From Arenicella sp. (GTDB taxonomy: Bacteria; Pseudomonadota; Gammaproteobacteria; Arenicellales; Arenicellaceae), in NCBI GenBank assembly GCA_016763815.1, contig JAESTB010000192.1, forward strand, positions 1 through 7,205: DNA of 7,205 nucleotides, read 5' to 3'. Under the pieces are notes generated by a model that saw only the letters and a program-made list of their open reading frames with translations, was not told the origin of the DNA and ran no database searches. Every line of letters starts with the position of its first letter. The stretch's first letter is position 1. Below are positions 1 through 6,243 of this stretch, in pieces. Position numbers and translations under genes: made by a program.

Positions 1-372
1 GCGGCGGCTGGCAGCGAGCGCTTAACTCAATTTTGTGGTGAAGGTTGGTTAGCGGTTGGCGACGCCGCGCAAGCGTACGATCCATTGTCATCTCAAGGAA
101 TTTATAAGGCGCTTAATTCGGCTAGTTCGGCGGGCCAGATGGTTAATTATGCGCTGGCTAAATCGGAGCAAAGTCAGAATTCTCAAAATGATGATCAGTT
201 TTTTCTAAAACGTTACGCGCATGAGCAAGAGCAGCTTTGGGCTGACTATGTGCAACAGCATGAATATTATTACGCTAGCCAGCCACGTTGGCTAGATCAA
301 CCATTCTGGAATCAACGTGGTTCATCAACCGATGTTGATTCAGAGAGTCAATTGGTAAGAGGTGTGTTATGA
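1..372 (+). CDS. FAD-dependent monooxygenase, LodB/QhpG-like (C-terminal 123 aa, 5' truncated by window edge)
   Basis: The frame is open from base 1 to a TGA at 370-372, so only the C-terminus is present. Residues 15-42 carry the second FAD-binding signature of halogenase-like flavin monooxygenases, with core GWLAVGDAAQAYDPLSSQGI: the GD motif that contacts the FAD ribityl chain, followed by DPLSSQGI. Near the end, YYYASQPRWLDQPFWNQR matches the RW-x-PFW-x-R tail that I recall from LodB, GoxB and QhpG relatives. Those cytoplasmic enzymes act on partner proteins: LodB is needed to form cysteine tryptophylquinone in LodA, and QhpG hydroxylates a tryptophan in a quinohaemoprotein amine dehydrogenase subunit. 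The substrate here is unknown and would probably be encoded upstream. The stop overlaps the next start (ATGA), implying co-translation with the cytochrome. A generic tryptophan-halogenase or geranylgeranyl-reductase relative remains possible. The family call is good; the exact role is inferred. Confidence 0.8.
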   Translation, partial: AAAGSERLTQFCGEGWLAVGDAAQAYDPLSSQGIYKALNSASSAGQMVNYALAKSEQSQNSQNDDQFFLKRYAHEQEQLWADYVQQHEYYYASQPRWLDQPFWNQRGSSTDVDSESQLVRGVL

Positions 373-3104
373 AATCGATTTGCAATGTGTTTGCATTACT
401 CGTTAGTCTGTTGGTCCTAGTGGGCACTGTATTGGCTACTGTCCTATCTATAGGCACTGCATTTGCCGACTCTGATATGACCTACGTTAATAACGGTGAG
501 ACTGTGCCAAAGCCGGTTTTCCAACTTGGTGATACACCGAGTCAGCCGTTAGCTGAAGGCTCTGAGCAAGCTAAGGGGTTTATCGATTTTTATAACAATA
601 CCTATTTAAAGAATTCGGTGCCGATTTCGCTGTTAATGAAAAAAGATGTTGTTTGGTTTCCACCGCAACGCGCCGGCGATACCTCGCTTGAGTTGGTAGC
701 ACGGGCCACTCCCGGTGAGACACTAAACTGCGACCCCGGTGACCCTGGTTATCCGCCGACAGGTTACCCGATTGTCTGCCGTGACGATTTCTCGACGGGC
801 GAATTTTGCCAAGCCTGTCACGACAGCGTTTTGTTTGTCGAGGGCGGTGGCTTACCGCAGATGTCCTATTTTTCAGAACCGAGTCTGCCGGCCAAGTACT
901 CCGATGGCGATCATAAAACATGGTTAGCTAATTGGTCTCAATACGGTGATTGGAACGCTAACATCATGCGACTCGCGACCCGCGACCCGATATGGCAAGC
1001 GCAAATTGAAAGCGAAACCAATCAACATCCCTATGCCGACCCAGCGGTGATACAAGACGTGTGTTTTAGCTGTCATGGCGAAATGGGTGAACGCCAACTC
1101 AAGGTTGATCATGGTAAGGACCAGACGTTTTGCACTGATATTTTCTATGCCACAGTACCCGGTGTGCTATCAAAGAAAGAGCAGGGCAAACCTTACCCAT
1201 TTACCGGTGATTGCGAACCAATTAAAGGTAAATCTATACAAGCACACCCAGACCTCTATGCAAAATACGGCTCCTTAGCACGAGACGGAGTGTCCTGCGA
1301 GACCTGTCATCGTATTGGCCCCGAGAAGGGCGCAGGCCAGTGGAACGGCAAGGACTATGACGTGTTTTACGGCCCCCGAGATACTTATAACGTTAAGAAC
1401 CGTCAGACTGATAACCCAGTGCCCTTAGAGTATGAGTTTACGGCCACATTTGAGTACGACATGAAAAATATCATGACGCCAGACCCCGTTAGTATTCTCG
1501 ATCCGGTTCCGATGAAGAAAGACGATAACTTGAATATTGCACAGGCCTATGATAAAAAAAATGGGGTTAGTTATTTGAAACAATCGGTTATTTGTGGGGC
1601 TTGTCATGTGCTGATTGTGCCACAGATTCCAACCGCGTTTAAACCGAGTTCGCCATTACCTGATACTAGTGATGCATTAAAGCTGGCCTATCCCTACTAC
1701 GAACGCCCAATTGCCTGTGGCGATACAACCAAAACGTTTGCTAAAGCCACTAATGGTAAATACGGTAACCCAGTTACTGATCAATGCGTCGGCCTTGGCT
1801 ATGAGCAAGCTACCTACCTAGAATGGATTAACAGTAGCTTTGCCAGCGAAGGAGACAATGAGAACACCTGCCAAGGCTGTCATATGCCATTGGTAACCGA
1901 CCCAACTGACGGAAGTAATCATGGCGCTATTATGGCGCAATCGACCGATGGTCTAACAGCTAAAAGTTATCGTCGCCACCGCCTAATGGGTATCAATCTG
2001 CCGGTGTTCGAAATGTTTATCCAGTTTCCTGATGTGCTAGGTGTATCGGCTACCGACGACAATGTGCCACCTGCGGCGGTTACTACGACAGGTGAAGGCG
2101 CAGACTTTATCCAAAATTATTTGCTCAACGGTCAAATGGCAATCGTCGAACAAGCTACTAGTCAAGCCAATGGCAATGGGCTGGTGGTTGATTCTACCGT
2201 GGCAGACCAACAAGCCGCCGTGCAAATAAGCATTGATTCAATTGCGCTGACAAACGGCAACCTGGAAGCGGATCTAAGTGTGGTCAACAACACCGGTCAT
2301 AAATTTCCATCCGGTGCTGGTTTCCGCCGTGCGTTTCTAAAATTCGAAGTGCTCGACAGCAGCGGCAACGTCACTTGGGTATCTGGTCAAACTAATCCAT
2401 ACGGCGCAATTTGTGATGGTGCTTGTGTGGAAAATGAAAATTCGACTTATAACCTGTTAAGTAGCGAAGTGCCAGGCGGCAACCCGGTTAACCTTCAGCC
2501 GCATTATGCAAAAATCACCTTACAAAGCCAGGTGCAAATCTACGAAGTTCAAGCGGTTGATGACCGAGGTGTTCTAACATCAAAAACGCTGTCACTATTT
2601 CACGACGCGAAAGATAACCGTCTGCTACCAAGAGGGTTTAAAACGTCAGAAGAATTAGGCTGCAGTAAAAACCCAGGTGCCGGAACAACGATATTCGGAA
2701 TTAAGCAATGCTCAGCCGCCTACGCCACCGACCCTCAGCTAATGCCGTTGACGCTTAACAGTACAATTGCCGACGACGTTCACTATACTCAGTCCAAGTA
2801 CGCTGGCTCAGACACAATAAGCTATGCGATTCCGATAGCCGACATCAAGGGAGGCAAACCAGCCTCAGTGCGCGTGACGATGGAATATCAAACGATTCCG
2901 CCGAATTTTCTAGCCGCACGGTTTCAAGAAGGCTTCTCACAAGAAAAAGCCGCCTATTTACCAGCCACTGAACGCAGCATTTATTTAACCAGTCACTTAA
3001 ATACCAACCTGAAATTGAAAAGCGAACACCCAGATAATCCGGATCTAACGTTTAGTAAAAACTGGACTACTAGTATTTATCAGGCGAAGGTTAAGATAGA
3101 TTAG
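369..3104 (+). CDS. Exported pentahaem c-type cytochrome (911 aa)
   Basis: The ATG at 369 is supported by AAGAGG at 357-362 and by the 4-bp ATGA overlap with the upstream gene. Residues 1-34 form a Sec signal peptide: MKS, a long hydrophobic core, then a likely cut after TAFA. Five haem-attachment motifs follow: CQACH (147-151), CFSCH (232-236), CETCH (310-314), CGACH (409-413) and CQGCH (501-505). Further non-haem cysteines fall in near pairs (121/137, 255/282, 450/473, 682/686, 765/781), suggesting disulfides in a periplasmic protein. After the last haem comes HRLMGINLPVFEMF (536-549), then about 360 residues without CXXCH. This part contains NNTGHKFPSGAGFRR (640-654) and QVQIYEVQAVDDRG (721-734), a beta-rich extension I recognise from large multihaem cytochromes. 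It probably carries electrons in the periplasm; donor and acceptor are not evident. No lipobox is seen. Being a multihaem cytochrome is near certain; its pathway is not known. Confidence 0.93.
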   Translation: MKSICNVFALLVSLLVLVGTVLATVLSIGTAFADSDMTYVNNGETVPKPVFQLGDTPSQPLAEGSEQAKGFIDFYNNTYLKNSVPISLLMKKDVVWFPPQRAGDTSLELVARATPGETLNCDPGDPGYPPTGYPIVCRDDFSTGEFCQACHDSVLFVEGGGLPQMSYFSEPSLPAKYSDGDHKTWLANWSQYGDWNANIMRLATRDPIWQAQIESETNQHPYADPAVIQDVCFSCHGEMGERQLKVDHGKDQTFCTDIFYATVPGVLSKKEQGKPYPFTGDCEPIKGKSIQAHPDLYAKYGSLARDGVSCETCHRIGPEKGAGQWNGKDYDVFYGPRDTYNVKNRQTDNPVPLEYEFTATFEYDMKNIMTPDPVSILDPVPMKKDDNLNIAQAYDKKNGVSYLKQSVICGACHVLIVPQIPTAFKPSSPLPDTSDALKLAYPYYERPIACGDTTKTFAKATNGKYGNPVTDQCVGLGYEQATYLEWINSSFASEGDNENTCQGCHMPLVTDPTDGSNHGAIMAQSTDGLTAKSYRRHRLMGINLPVFEMFIQFPDVLGVSATDDNVPPAAVTTTGEGADFIQNYLLNGQMAIVEQATSQANGNGLVVDSTVADQQAAVQISIDSIALTNGNLEADLSVVNNTGHKFPSGAGFRRAFLKFEVLDSSGNVTWVSGQTNPYGAICDGACVENENSTYNLLSSEVPGGNPVNLQPHYAKITLQSQVQIYEVQAVDDRGVLTSKTLSLFHDAKDNRLLPRGFKTSEELGCSKNPGAGTTIFGIKQCSAAYATDPQLMPLTLNSTIADDVHYTQSKYAGSDTISYAIPIADIKGGKPASVRVTMEYQTIPPNFLAARFQEGFSQEKAAYLPATERSIYLTSHLNTNLKLKSEHPDNPDLTFSKNWTTSIYQAKVKID

Positions 3105-3110
3105 TCGGTG

Positions 3111-3145
3111 ATTGCAGCTAAACAGTGCTGCTGTTTAGCTGTAAT
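3111..3145 (+). terminator. Stem-loop after the cytochrome gene (no clear U-tract)
   Basis: CAGCTAAACAG (3115-3125) and CTGTTTAGCTG (3131-3141) pair perfectly over 11 bp around the 5-base loop TGCTG. A G-U pair and three A-U pairs extend the stem to 15 bp (3111-3145). It begins 7 bases after the cytochrome stop. No run of T follows on the plus strand, so it is not a textbook Rho-independent terminator. It may protect the mRNA 3' end or assist Rho-dependent termination. Confidence 0.6.
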
Positions 3146-3371
3146 AGACTCATTTGGGATGTTCTGAGCTTGCTTTGTTGATTGCACTGATTTTGCTTGG
3201 CTCTTATTTAAAGTGTTCAGTGATTTCTTTGTCATTGTATCTACCTTAACAGTTGAGTTGTGCAGACACACAGTTCACTTTACAGCCTCTAGAGTTCTAC
3301 GTCTCTAGCGATGATTGAAAATTCCAGATATACTTTTTAAACACGATAATAATTTACTACAGGAATTTCAC

Positions 3372-3545
3372 ATGAAATTGAACGCTCCAACTAAAGTAGT
3401 CTTCCTTATTTCACTCGCTCTAGCCGTACTCGCATTGCTGTTGGCACTCGGCGTTGCCATACCTATTGTCGCGGGACATGCCATATGGGTAGCTTTAGCT
3501 GCGTATGTTGTTCTCGCTGCTGGAAATATACTAAAGGGATTGTAA
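3372..3545 (+). CDS. Small two-helix membrane protein, 57 aa, hypothetical
   Basis: I start this gene at ATG 3372 because AGGA at 3361-3364 lies 7 bases upstream. A TTG at 3315 would add 19 polar residues with no ribosome-binding site. The product begins MKLNAPTKVVFLISLALAVL, has two hydrophobic helices at about residues 8-30 and 35-53, and ends NILKGL. Its size, the MKLNAP start, the helix-turn-helix layout and the KGL end resemble a widespread uncharacterised family of inner-membrane proteins of 55-60 residues; this is recognition from memory. A TATACT -10-like hexamer at 3329-3334 could serve as promoter, but its -35 is poor. A strong terminator follows, so the gene is probably monocistronic. 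Function unknown. Confidence 0.75.
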   Translation: MKLNAPTKVVFLISLALAVLALLLALGVAIPIVAGHAIWVALAAYVVLAAGNILKGL

Positions 3546-3597
3546 TATCTACCTCTTCGTTACCTAGACGTAAAGATAACCTTCAAAGTAAGCATAT

Positions 3598-3636
3598 AAG
3601 CGCCGTACCATTCTAAAATAGTATGGCGCTTTTTTA
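3598..3636 (+). terminator. Rho-independent terminator of the 57-aa gene
   Basis: AAGCGCCGTAC (3598-3608) pairs with GTATGGCGCTT (3621-3631), 11 bp including one G-U pair. The loop is 12 bases and AT-rich. Six T residues (3630-3635) overlap and follow the stem. It sits 52 bases after the small-gene stop on the plus strand. The reverse strand has no good T-run, so it is mainly one-directional. Confidence 0.88.
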
Positions 3637-3669
3637 TTCTAAAGTGATACACCTGTCGCGCACGTATCG

Positions 3670-3718
3670 GGACATCCAGCTCTAATATAGAACCTTGGCT
3701 CTATTTGATCCCGCATCC
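3670..3718 (+). repeat. Diverged ~50-bp direct repeat, copy 1
   Basis: This stretch, from GGACATCC to CCGCATCC, aligns with 4680-4730 at about 40 of 49 positions with two one-base gaps. The conserved blocks are GGACATCC, CTCTA-TATA, TCTATTTGA and CCGCATCC. The centre has an imperfect dyad (TAGAACC, TT, GGCTCTA). Weaker similarity continues beyond the block: TATCG then a TCA..TTATT.GC stretch follow both copies. It lies just beyond the 3' end of the DUF2189 gene. Type of element unknown. Confidence 0.7.
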
Positions 3719-3781
3719 TATTATAGCCACGTCTACTATCGCAATAAAAATCAAATTATTGGCAAGCGACTAATACTAAGG

Positions 3782-4597
3782 TTATCTTTCATGCGGTGGG
3801 CGGGCCGTTGCTGTGATGCCTACTTGGTGTCGTGGAAATTGACTAGCGTCAATGGTCTCTAAGTAACCGTGCCAAACCGCATGGCCAACGGCTGGTAGAA
3901 AGAAGACAAGAGCGACCCCCAAGGTAGCCATTCCGATGAACAAGCCAGCGGCTATCAGCCAACCCCAAAGTAACATCACGAGTTTATTTCGCATAACCGC
4001 GTTAACGGACGTTACCACCGCTGTTATCGCGTCTACATCTCGATGCATAATCATCGGAAGCGAAAAAACACTTGCGGCAAACGTAATACTTAAAAAGAGG
4101 ACGGCTACCAATGCAAGTATGCTCAGATAAGTAACCATGTTATCAAAGTTGTGCTCGGCGCTGTTAGGCAGAAAGATACTAGCCATTGAGCTTGCTCTAG
4201 CCCACACTAAAAAAATAACCAATAGCACCAACGCAAAAACCAACTCAGTACTTATATATTGTTTAAAACAAGCTCGCAAAGTACGCTTGAATGAGACTTT
4301 CATACCCCGCTCAAGTTGGGCGCTGATCGCATAGGTTCCGACGCAGGCGATGGGCGCTATAAATACAAAACCACACAACAGCGAAAACATAATCCAAACG
4401 CTACCGTATTGCCATGCCAGAACGGTAACTGCCATGATCAAACCAGACATCACGGCACCAGAACCGAAACTCACTAATGGTGCACGACTCGCGTCCTTAA
4501 AGCCAAGCTTTAACCATCGCCACGGGGCGCTAAGTGGCAGGACAATGCAAGGCGCAACAAACGGCAGTGGGTCAGTGTTTTTATCAACGGTATTCAA
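3782..4597 (-). CDS. DUF2189 family integral membrane protein (271 aa)
   Basis: The reading starts at TTG 4597-4595. This start is supported by AGGAG (4611-4607) nine bases upstream and by the lack of any in-frame ATG before residue 50. The protein has about six hydrophobic segments, near residues 42-62, 66-92, 116-134, 154-180, 205-223 and 222-240. Family features are PWRWLKLGFKDASRAPLVS (25-43), a GP-like FIAPIACVGTYAISAQLERG stretch (79-98), PMIMHRDVDAITAVVTSV (181-198) and PAVGHAVWHGYLE (235-247). This matches DUF2189, inner-membrane proteins of unknown biochemical function, at usual family length. It stands alone on the minus strand, convergent with the 57-aa gene and divergent from the TonB-like gene. 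An FNR/ANR box upstream suggests control by oxygen. Function unknown; the family call is strong. Confidence 0.88.
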   Translation of the reverse strand: MNTVDKNTDPLPFVAPCIVLPLSAPWRWLKLGFKDASRAPLVSFGSGAVMSGLIMAVTVLAWQYGSVWIMFSLLCGFVFIAPIACVGTYAISAQLERGMKVSFKRTLRACFKQYISTELVFALVLLVIFLVWARASSMASIFLPNSAEHNFDNMVTYLSILALVAVLFLSITFAASVFSLPMIMHRDVDAITAVVTSVNAVMRNKLVMLLWGWLIAAGLFIGMATLGVALVFFLPAVGHAVWHGYLETIDASQFPRHQVGITATARPPHER

Positions 4598-4619
4598 ATA
4601 GGCTATCTCCTAAGCCTAT
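4598..4619 (-). promoter_or_regulatory. Shine-Dalgarno displayed in the loop of a 7-bp hairpin
   Basis: ATAGGCT (4598-4604) and AGCCTAT (4613-4619) are perfect inverted repeats. The 8-base loop reads TAGGAGAT on the minus strand and contains the AGGAG that serves the TTG start at 4597. The stem abuts the start codon directly. Such a structure would leave the ribosome-binding site unpaired but could limit initiation at the stem. The pairing is seen directly; a regulatory role is inferred. Confidence 0.5.
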
Positions 4620-4623
4620 AGTA
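4618..4623 (-). promoter_or_regulatory. Possible -10 element of the DUF2189 gene
   Basis: On the minus strand this reads TACTAT, 4 of 6 matches to TATAAT. A start of transcription about 7 bases on (near 4611) would place the FNR-like box centre at about -42, the usual class II activator position. The resulting leader would be only about 14 bases, with the Shine-Dalgarno at its 5' end. That is tight, so this call is tentative. Confidence 0.3.
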
Positions 4624-4646
4624 TTCACGCGCGCATAAAAACCAAC

Positions 4647-4660
4647 TTGATCTGAGTCAA
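4647..4660. promoter_or_regulatory. FNR/ANR-type binding site
   Basis: TTGATCTGAGTCAA matches the FNR/ANR consensus TTGAT-N4-ATCAA at 9 of 10 defined positions. It sits inside a longer dyad, AACTTGA-TCTGAG-TCAAGTT (4644-4663). The centre is 56 bases upstream of the DUF2189 start and about 221 bases upstream of the TonB-like ATG. Control of the DUF2189 gene is therefore more likely. CRP/FNR-superfamily relatives such as DNR cannot be told apart by sequence. Confidence 0.7.
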
Positions 4661-4679
4661 GTTATCGGGCATAAATAGT

Positions 4680-4730
4680 GGACATCCATACTCTAGTATA
4701 AAGCCTAGGATTCTATTTGAGTCCGCATCC
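4680..4730 (+). repeat. Diverged ~50-bp direct repeat, copy 2
   Basis: This is the partner of 3670-3718, in the same orientation, about 1.0 kb away on the other side of the DUF2189 gene. The centre holds CCTAGG flanked by imperfectly complementary arms (ATAAAGCC / GGATTCTAT). It lies between the FNR-like box and the TonB-like gene, 144 bases before that gene's ATG. It also contains TAGTATAAA (4694-4702), which could act as a -10, but no matching -35 is visible. Confidence 0.7.
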
Positions 4731-4874
4731 AAGTATCGAAGGTCATTTTATTAGCGAGGCATTAGGTAAGCTGAATTGAAAAATATTTCTGTCCTGACGG
4801 TGTTTGTCGAACAAGTCGTTTTTTCTGCGCGAATTTCGGTCTCAATAATTTATACGCACATAAAACCAAATTAC

Positions 4875-5927
4875 ATGAAAAAAATTATTCGTAACTATTT
4901 AACCCTATTCGTAAGTCTAATAGGTAGCTTAGTTCATCCACAGGGATTCGAGGCTGCTGAATTGATTGAAAGTAGTGTGTCGAAAAATTTCTATGAAATC
5001 TTTTGGCCGTCAAGAATAGACAGTGGTGTTGTTGAGCTTGTATTTATGGTCGATAAGATGGGGCAGCCGATAGAAATTGAGGTACTACGTTCATCTCAGC
5101 CTTTTTTTGATTCGGCTGCTATAAAAACTGTTGCATCTTATCAATTTAAGCCTGCTAGGTTGAATGCCAACTCAGTTGACTCTAGGCAAATGTTACGTGT
5201 TGTGTTTGATCATTCGAAAATTGCTAATATTAGCGGCTTTGTTAAACCTATGCATGCGCCCAAAGGCTACATGAGTCTTTATAATCGACTGAGAAAGGAA
5301 CTTAAAAAAGAGACTCCAAGCCAACGGAAGGCCATGCTCGCCTTGAATAAAATTCATCGCTTACGCAATAAGACTTTCTTTACTGCGGTGCACACACAAT
5401 TGGCGCGCTACCATCTCGCGGAGAAGTTCGGCAGTAAGGAGCAGCAATTAGAGCCGCTGTTAAAAGTTATGATGTTCGAAGACGTGGAGTGGGGTGGTAA
5501 ACGGGCTGTGGATGATAACGTTAAAAAGACCGTTCAGTTCGCCATTCTAAAGTTGATGCTGGATTTAGGGTACAACGCAGAGGCACTCGAAAAATATAAT
5601 CAATTTTCGGCTTCGAACCCTGAAATCAGCGATACGTTTTCCGGTTACATGGAAAAAATAAAACAGATTCAAGAGGGCGGTTCTGTTTTGGAACGTAGAG
5701 TAACATTGTCCCGCGATGGTAGAACGTTTCTATCGCTGCTGAAAGATTCTTTTGTCATTGAGCCGATAACGGGGCGTATGGATAATTTTTTAATCCGCTG
5801 CGAACGCCGCTTTGCTCGATTCGAATACGAAGCTGAAGCACAGTACGATATTCCAGCGGCTTGGGGGAAATGTGAAATGCAATTGAATGGCGAGCCGGAG
5901 ACACTCGAGAGTGTTTTACAGCAGTAA
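4875..5927 (+). CDS. Exported TonB C-terminal-domain protein with helical C-terminal region (350 aa)
   Basis: I chose ATG 4875 because it gives a clean signal peptide: MKKIIRNYLTLFVSLIGSLV, cleaved near GFEA-AEL at about 27/28. An in-frame TTG at 4776, with AGG at 4764-4766, would add 33 residues and a second hydrophobic stretch, and cannot be excluded because ATG 4875 has no clear Shine-Dalgarno. Residues 38-114 match the TonB_C fold: WPSRIDSGVVELVFMVDKMG, then SSQPFFDSAAIKTV and YQFKPARL. Residues 130-265 are charged and helical, TPR-like. The end has two cysteines (309, 333) around YDIPAAWGKC, likely a disulfide. Canonical TonB has an N-terminal membrane anchor and a proline-rich spacer; both are missing, so coupling to ExbBD is doubtful. 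A periplasmic or envelope binding role is inferred. A terminator follows; it looks monocistronic. Confidence 0.85.
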   Translation: MKKIIRNYLTLFVSLIGSLVHPQGFEAAELIESSVSKNFYEIFWPSRIDSGVVELVFMVDKMGQPIEIEVLRSSQPFFDSAAIKTVASYQFKPARLNANSVDSRQMLRVVFDHSKIANISGFVKPMHAPKGYMSLYNRLRKELKKETPSQRKAMLALNKIHRLRNKTFFTAVHTQLARYHLAEKFGSKEQQLEPLLKVMMFEDVEWGGKRAVDDNVKKTVQFAILKLMLDLGYNAEALEKYNQFSASNPEISDTFSGYMEKIKQIQEGGSVLERRVTLSRDGRTFLSLLKDSFVIEPITGRMDNFLIRCERRFARFEYEAEAQYDIPAAWGKCEMQLNGEPETLESVLQQ

Positions 5928-5941
5928 GTGGTTTTTATAAG

Positions 5942-5953
5942 ACTAACGTTAGT
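5942..5953. repeat. 12-bp perfect palindrome after the TonB-like gene
   Basis: ACTAACGTTAGT is fully self-complementary and begins 14 bases after the stop at 5927. With no loop it is more like a protein-binding dyad than an RNA hairpin. No function can be assigned. Confidence 0.4.
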
Positions 5954-5961
5954 AATTGACC

Positions 5962-6063
5962 GAGCGAAGCGAGTGGACAAACCTCAATGCTTGATCAGGT
6001 TTTTTTAATTACGGTTGCACTTTAGATGCCCTCAAGGGGGCACCTAGTCTTTCGGCTTCGCTC
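5962..6063. repeat. Inverted 9-bp arms GAGCGAAGC / GCTTCGCTC bracketing the terminator
   Basis: GAGCGAAGC at 5962-5970 is matched by its reverse complement at 6055-6063. Both are set in similar flanks (ATTGA before the first; CAATATGACC after the second). Between them lie the terminator and a second hairpin at 6022-6047, where AGATGCCC faces GGGCACCT with one mismatch and a 6-base loop. GAGCGAAGC is a common bacterial intergenic motif, so this may be a repeat remnant rather than a functional pair. Confidence 0.45.
5979..6006 (+). terminator. Rho-independent terminator of the TonB-like gene
   Basis: AAACCT (5979-5984) pairs with AGGTTT (5997-6002). Inside, CAA (5985-5987) can pair with TTG (5991-5993). 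Seven T residues (6000-6006) overlap and follow the stem. It ends 79 bases after the stop codon on the plus strand. The stem is short, so moderate strength is expected. Confidence 0.7.
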
Positions 6064-6127
6064 AATATGACCGTTTAGGGTGCAATAACAAAGACACATA
6101 TGGATACCGCTATAAAAGCAAGGCCTA

Positions 6128-6145
6128 AGTCAGAATATTCTGACT
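6128..6145. repeat. 18-bp perfect palindrome
   Basis: AGTCAGAATATTCTGACT is self-complementary over all 18 bases, 9 bp per arm with no spacer. It lies in the non-coding stretch about 330 bases beyond the transposase stop. It could be a dimeric repressor site or a structured target of the insertion element; neither is shown by the sequence. Confidence 0.6.
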
Positions 6146-6227
6146 GTAATTGAAACTCAACTACTGAAGAGAGCTTGCCGCAGCAGATAAAACTGGGTTG
6201 CGCTGACATATATACGGCCTCGTTGTC

Positions 6228-6243
6228 GTTGCATTGTTGCAAC
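6228..6243. repeat. Short hairpin, 6-bp stem and 4-base loop
   Basis: GTTGCA (6228-6233) and TGCAAC (6238-6243) are perfect inverted repeats around TTGT. No T-run follows on either strand, so it is not a terminator. It lies downstream of the transposase remnant on that gene's strand and could be part of a decayed element RNA. Confidence 0.4.

Noticed and set aside
580..1112. Minus-strand open frames opposite the cytochrome (580-921 and 924-1112)
   Set aside because: They are antisense to the haem-motif-bearing frame, have arginine-rich or composition-driven sequences and no ribosome-binding sites.
369..3104. The cytochrome as an NrfA-type nitrite reductase, hydroxylamine oxidoreductase or octahaem enzyme
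   Set aside because: There is no CXXCK catalytic haem motif and only five CXXCH motifs with wide spacing, so no catalytic assignment is warranted.
3315..3371. TTG start for a 76-aa version of the small membrane protein
   Set aside because: The extra 19 residues are polar, lack a ribosome-binding site and hide the AGGA properly spaced before ATG 3372.
3670..4730. Integron cassette with attC sites around the DUF2189 gene
   Set aside because: The direct repeats suggested it, but neither copy has the GTTRRRY / RYYYAAC core sites needed for attC, and the gene orientation gives no further support.
5669..5980. A 103-codon minus-strand frame opposite the end of the TonB-like gene
   Set aside because: It is a shadow of a well-supported gene and shows serine/arginine-rich composition without domain features.
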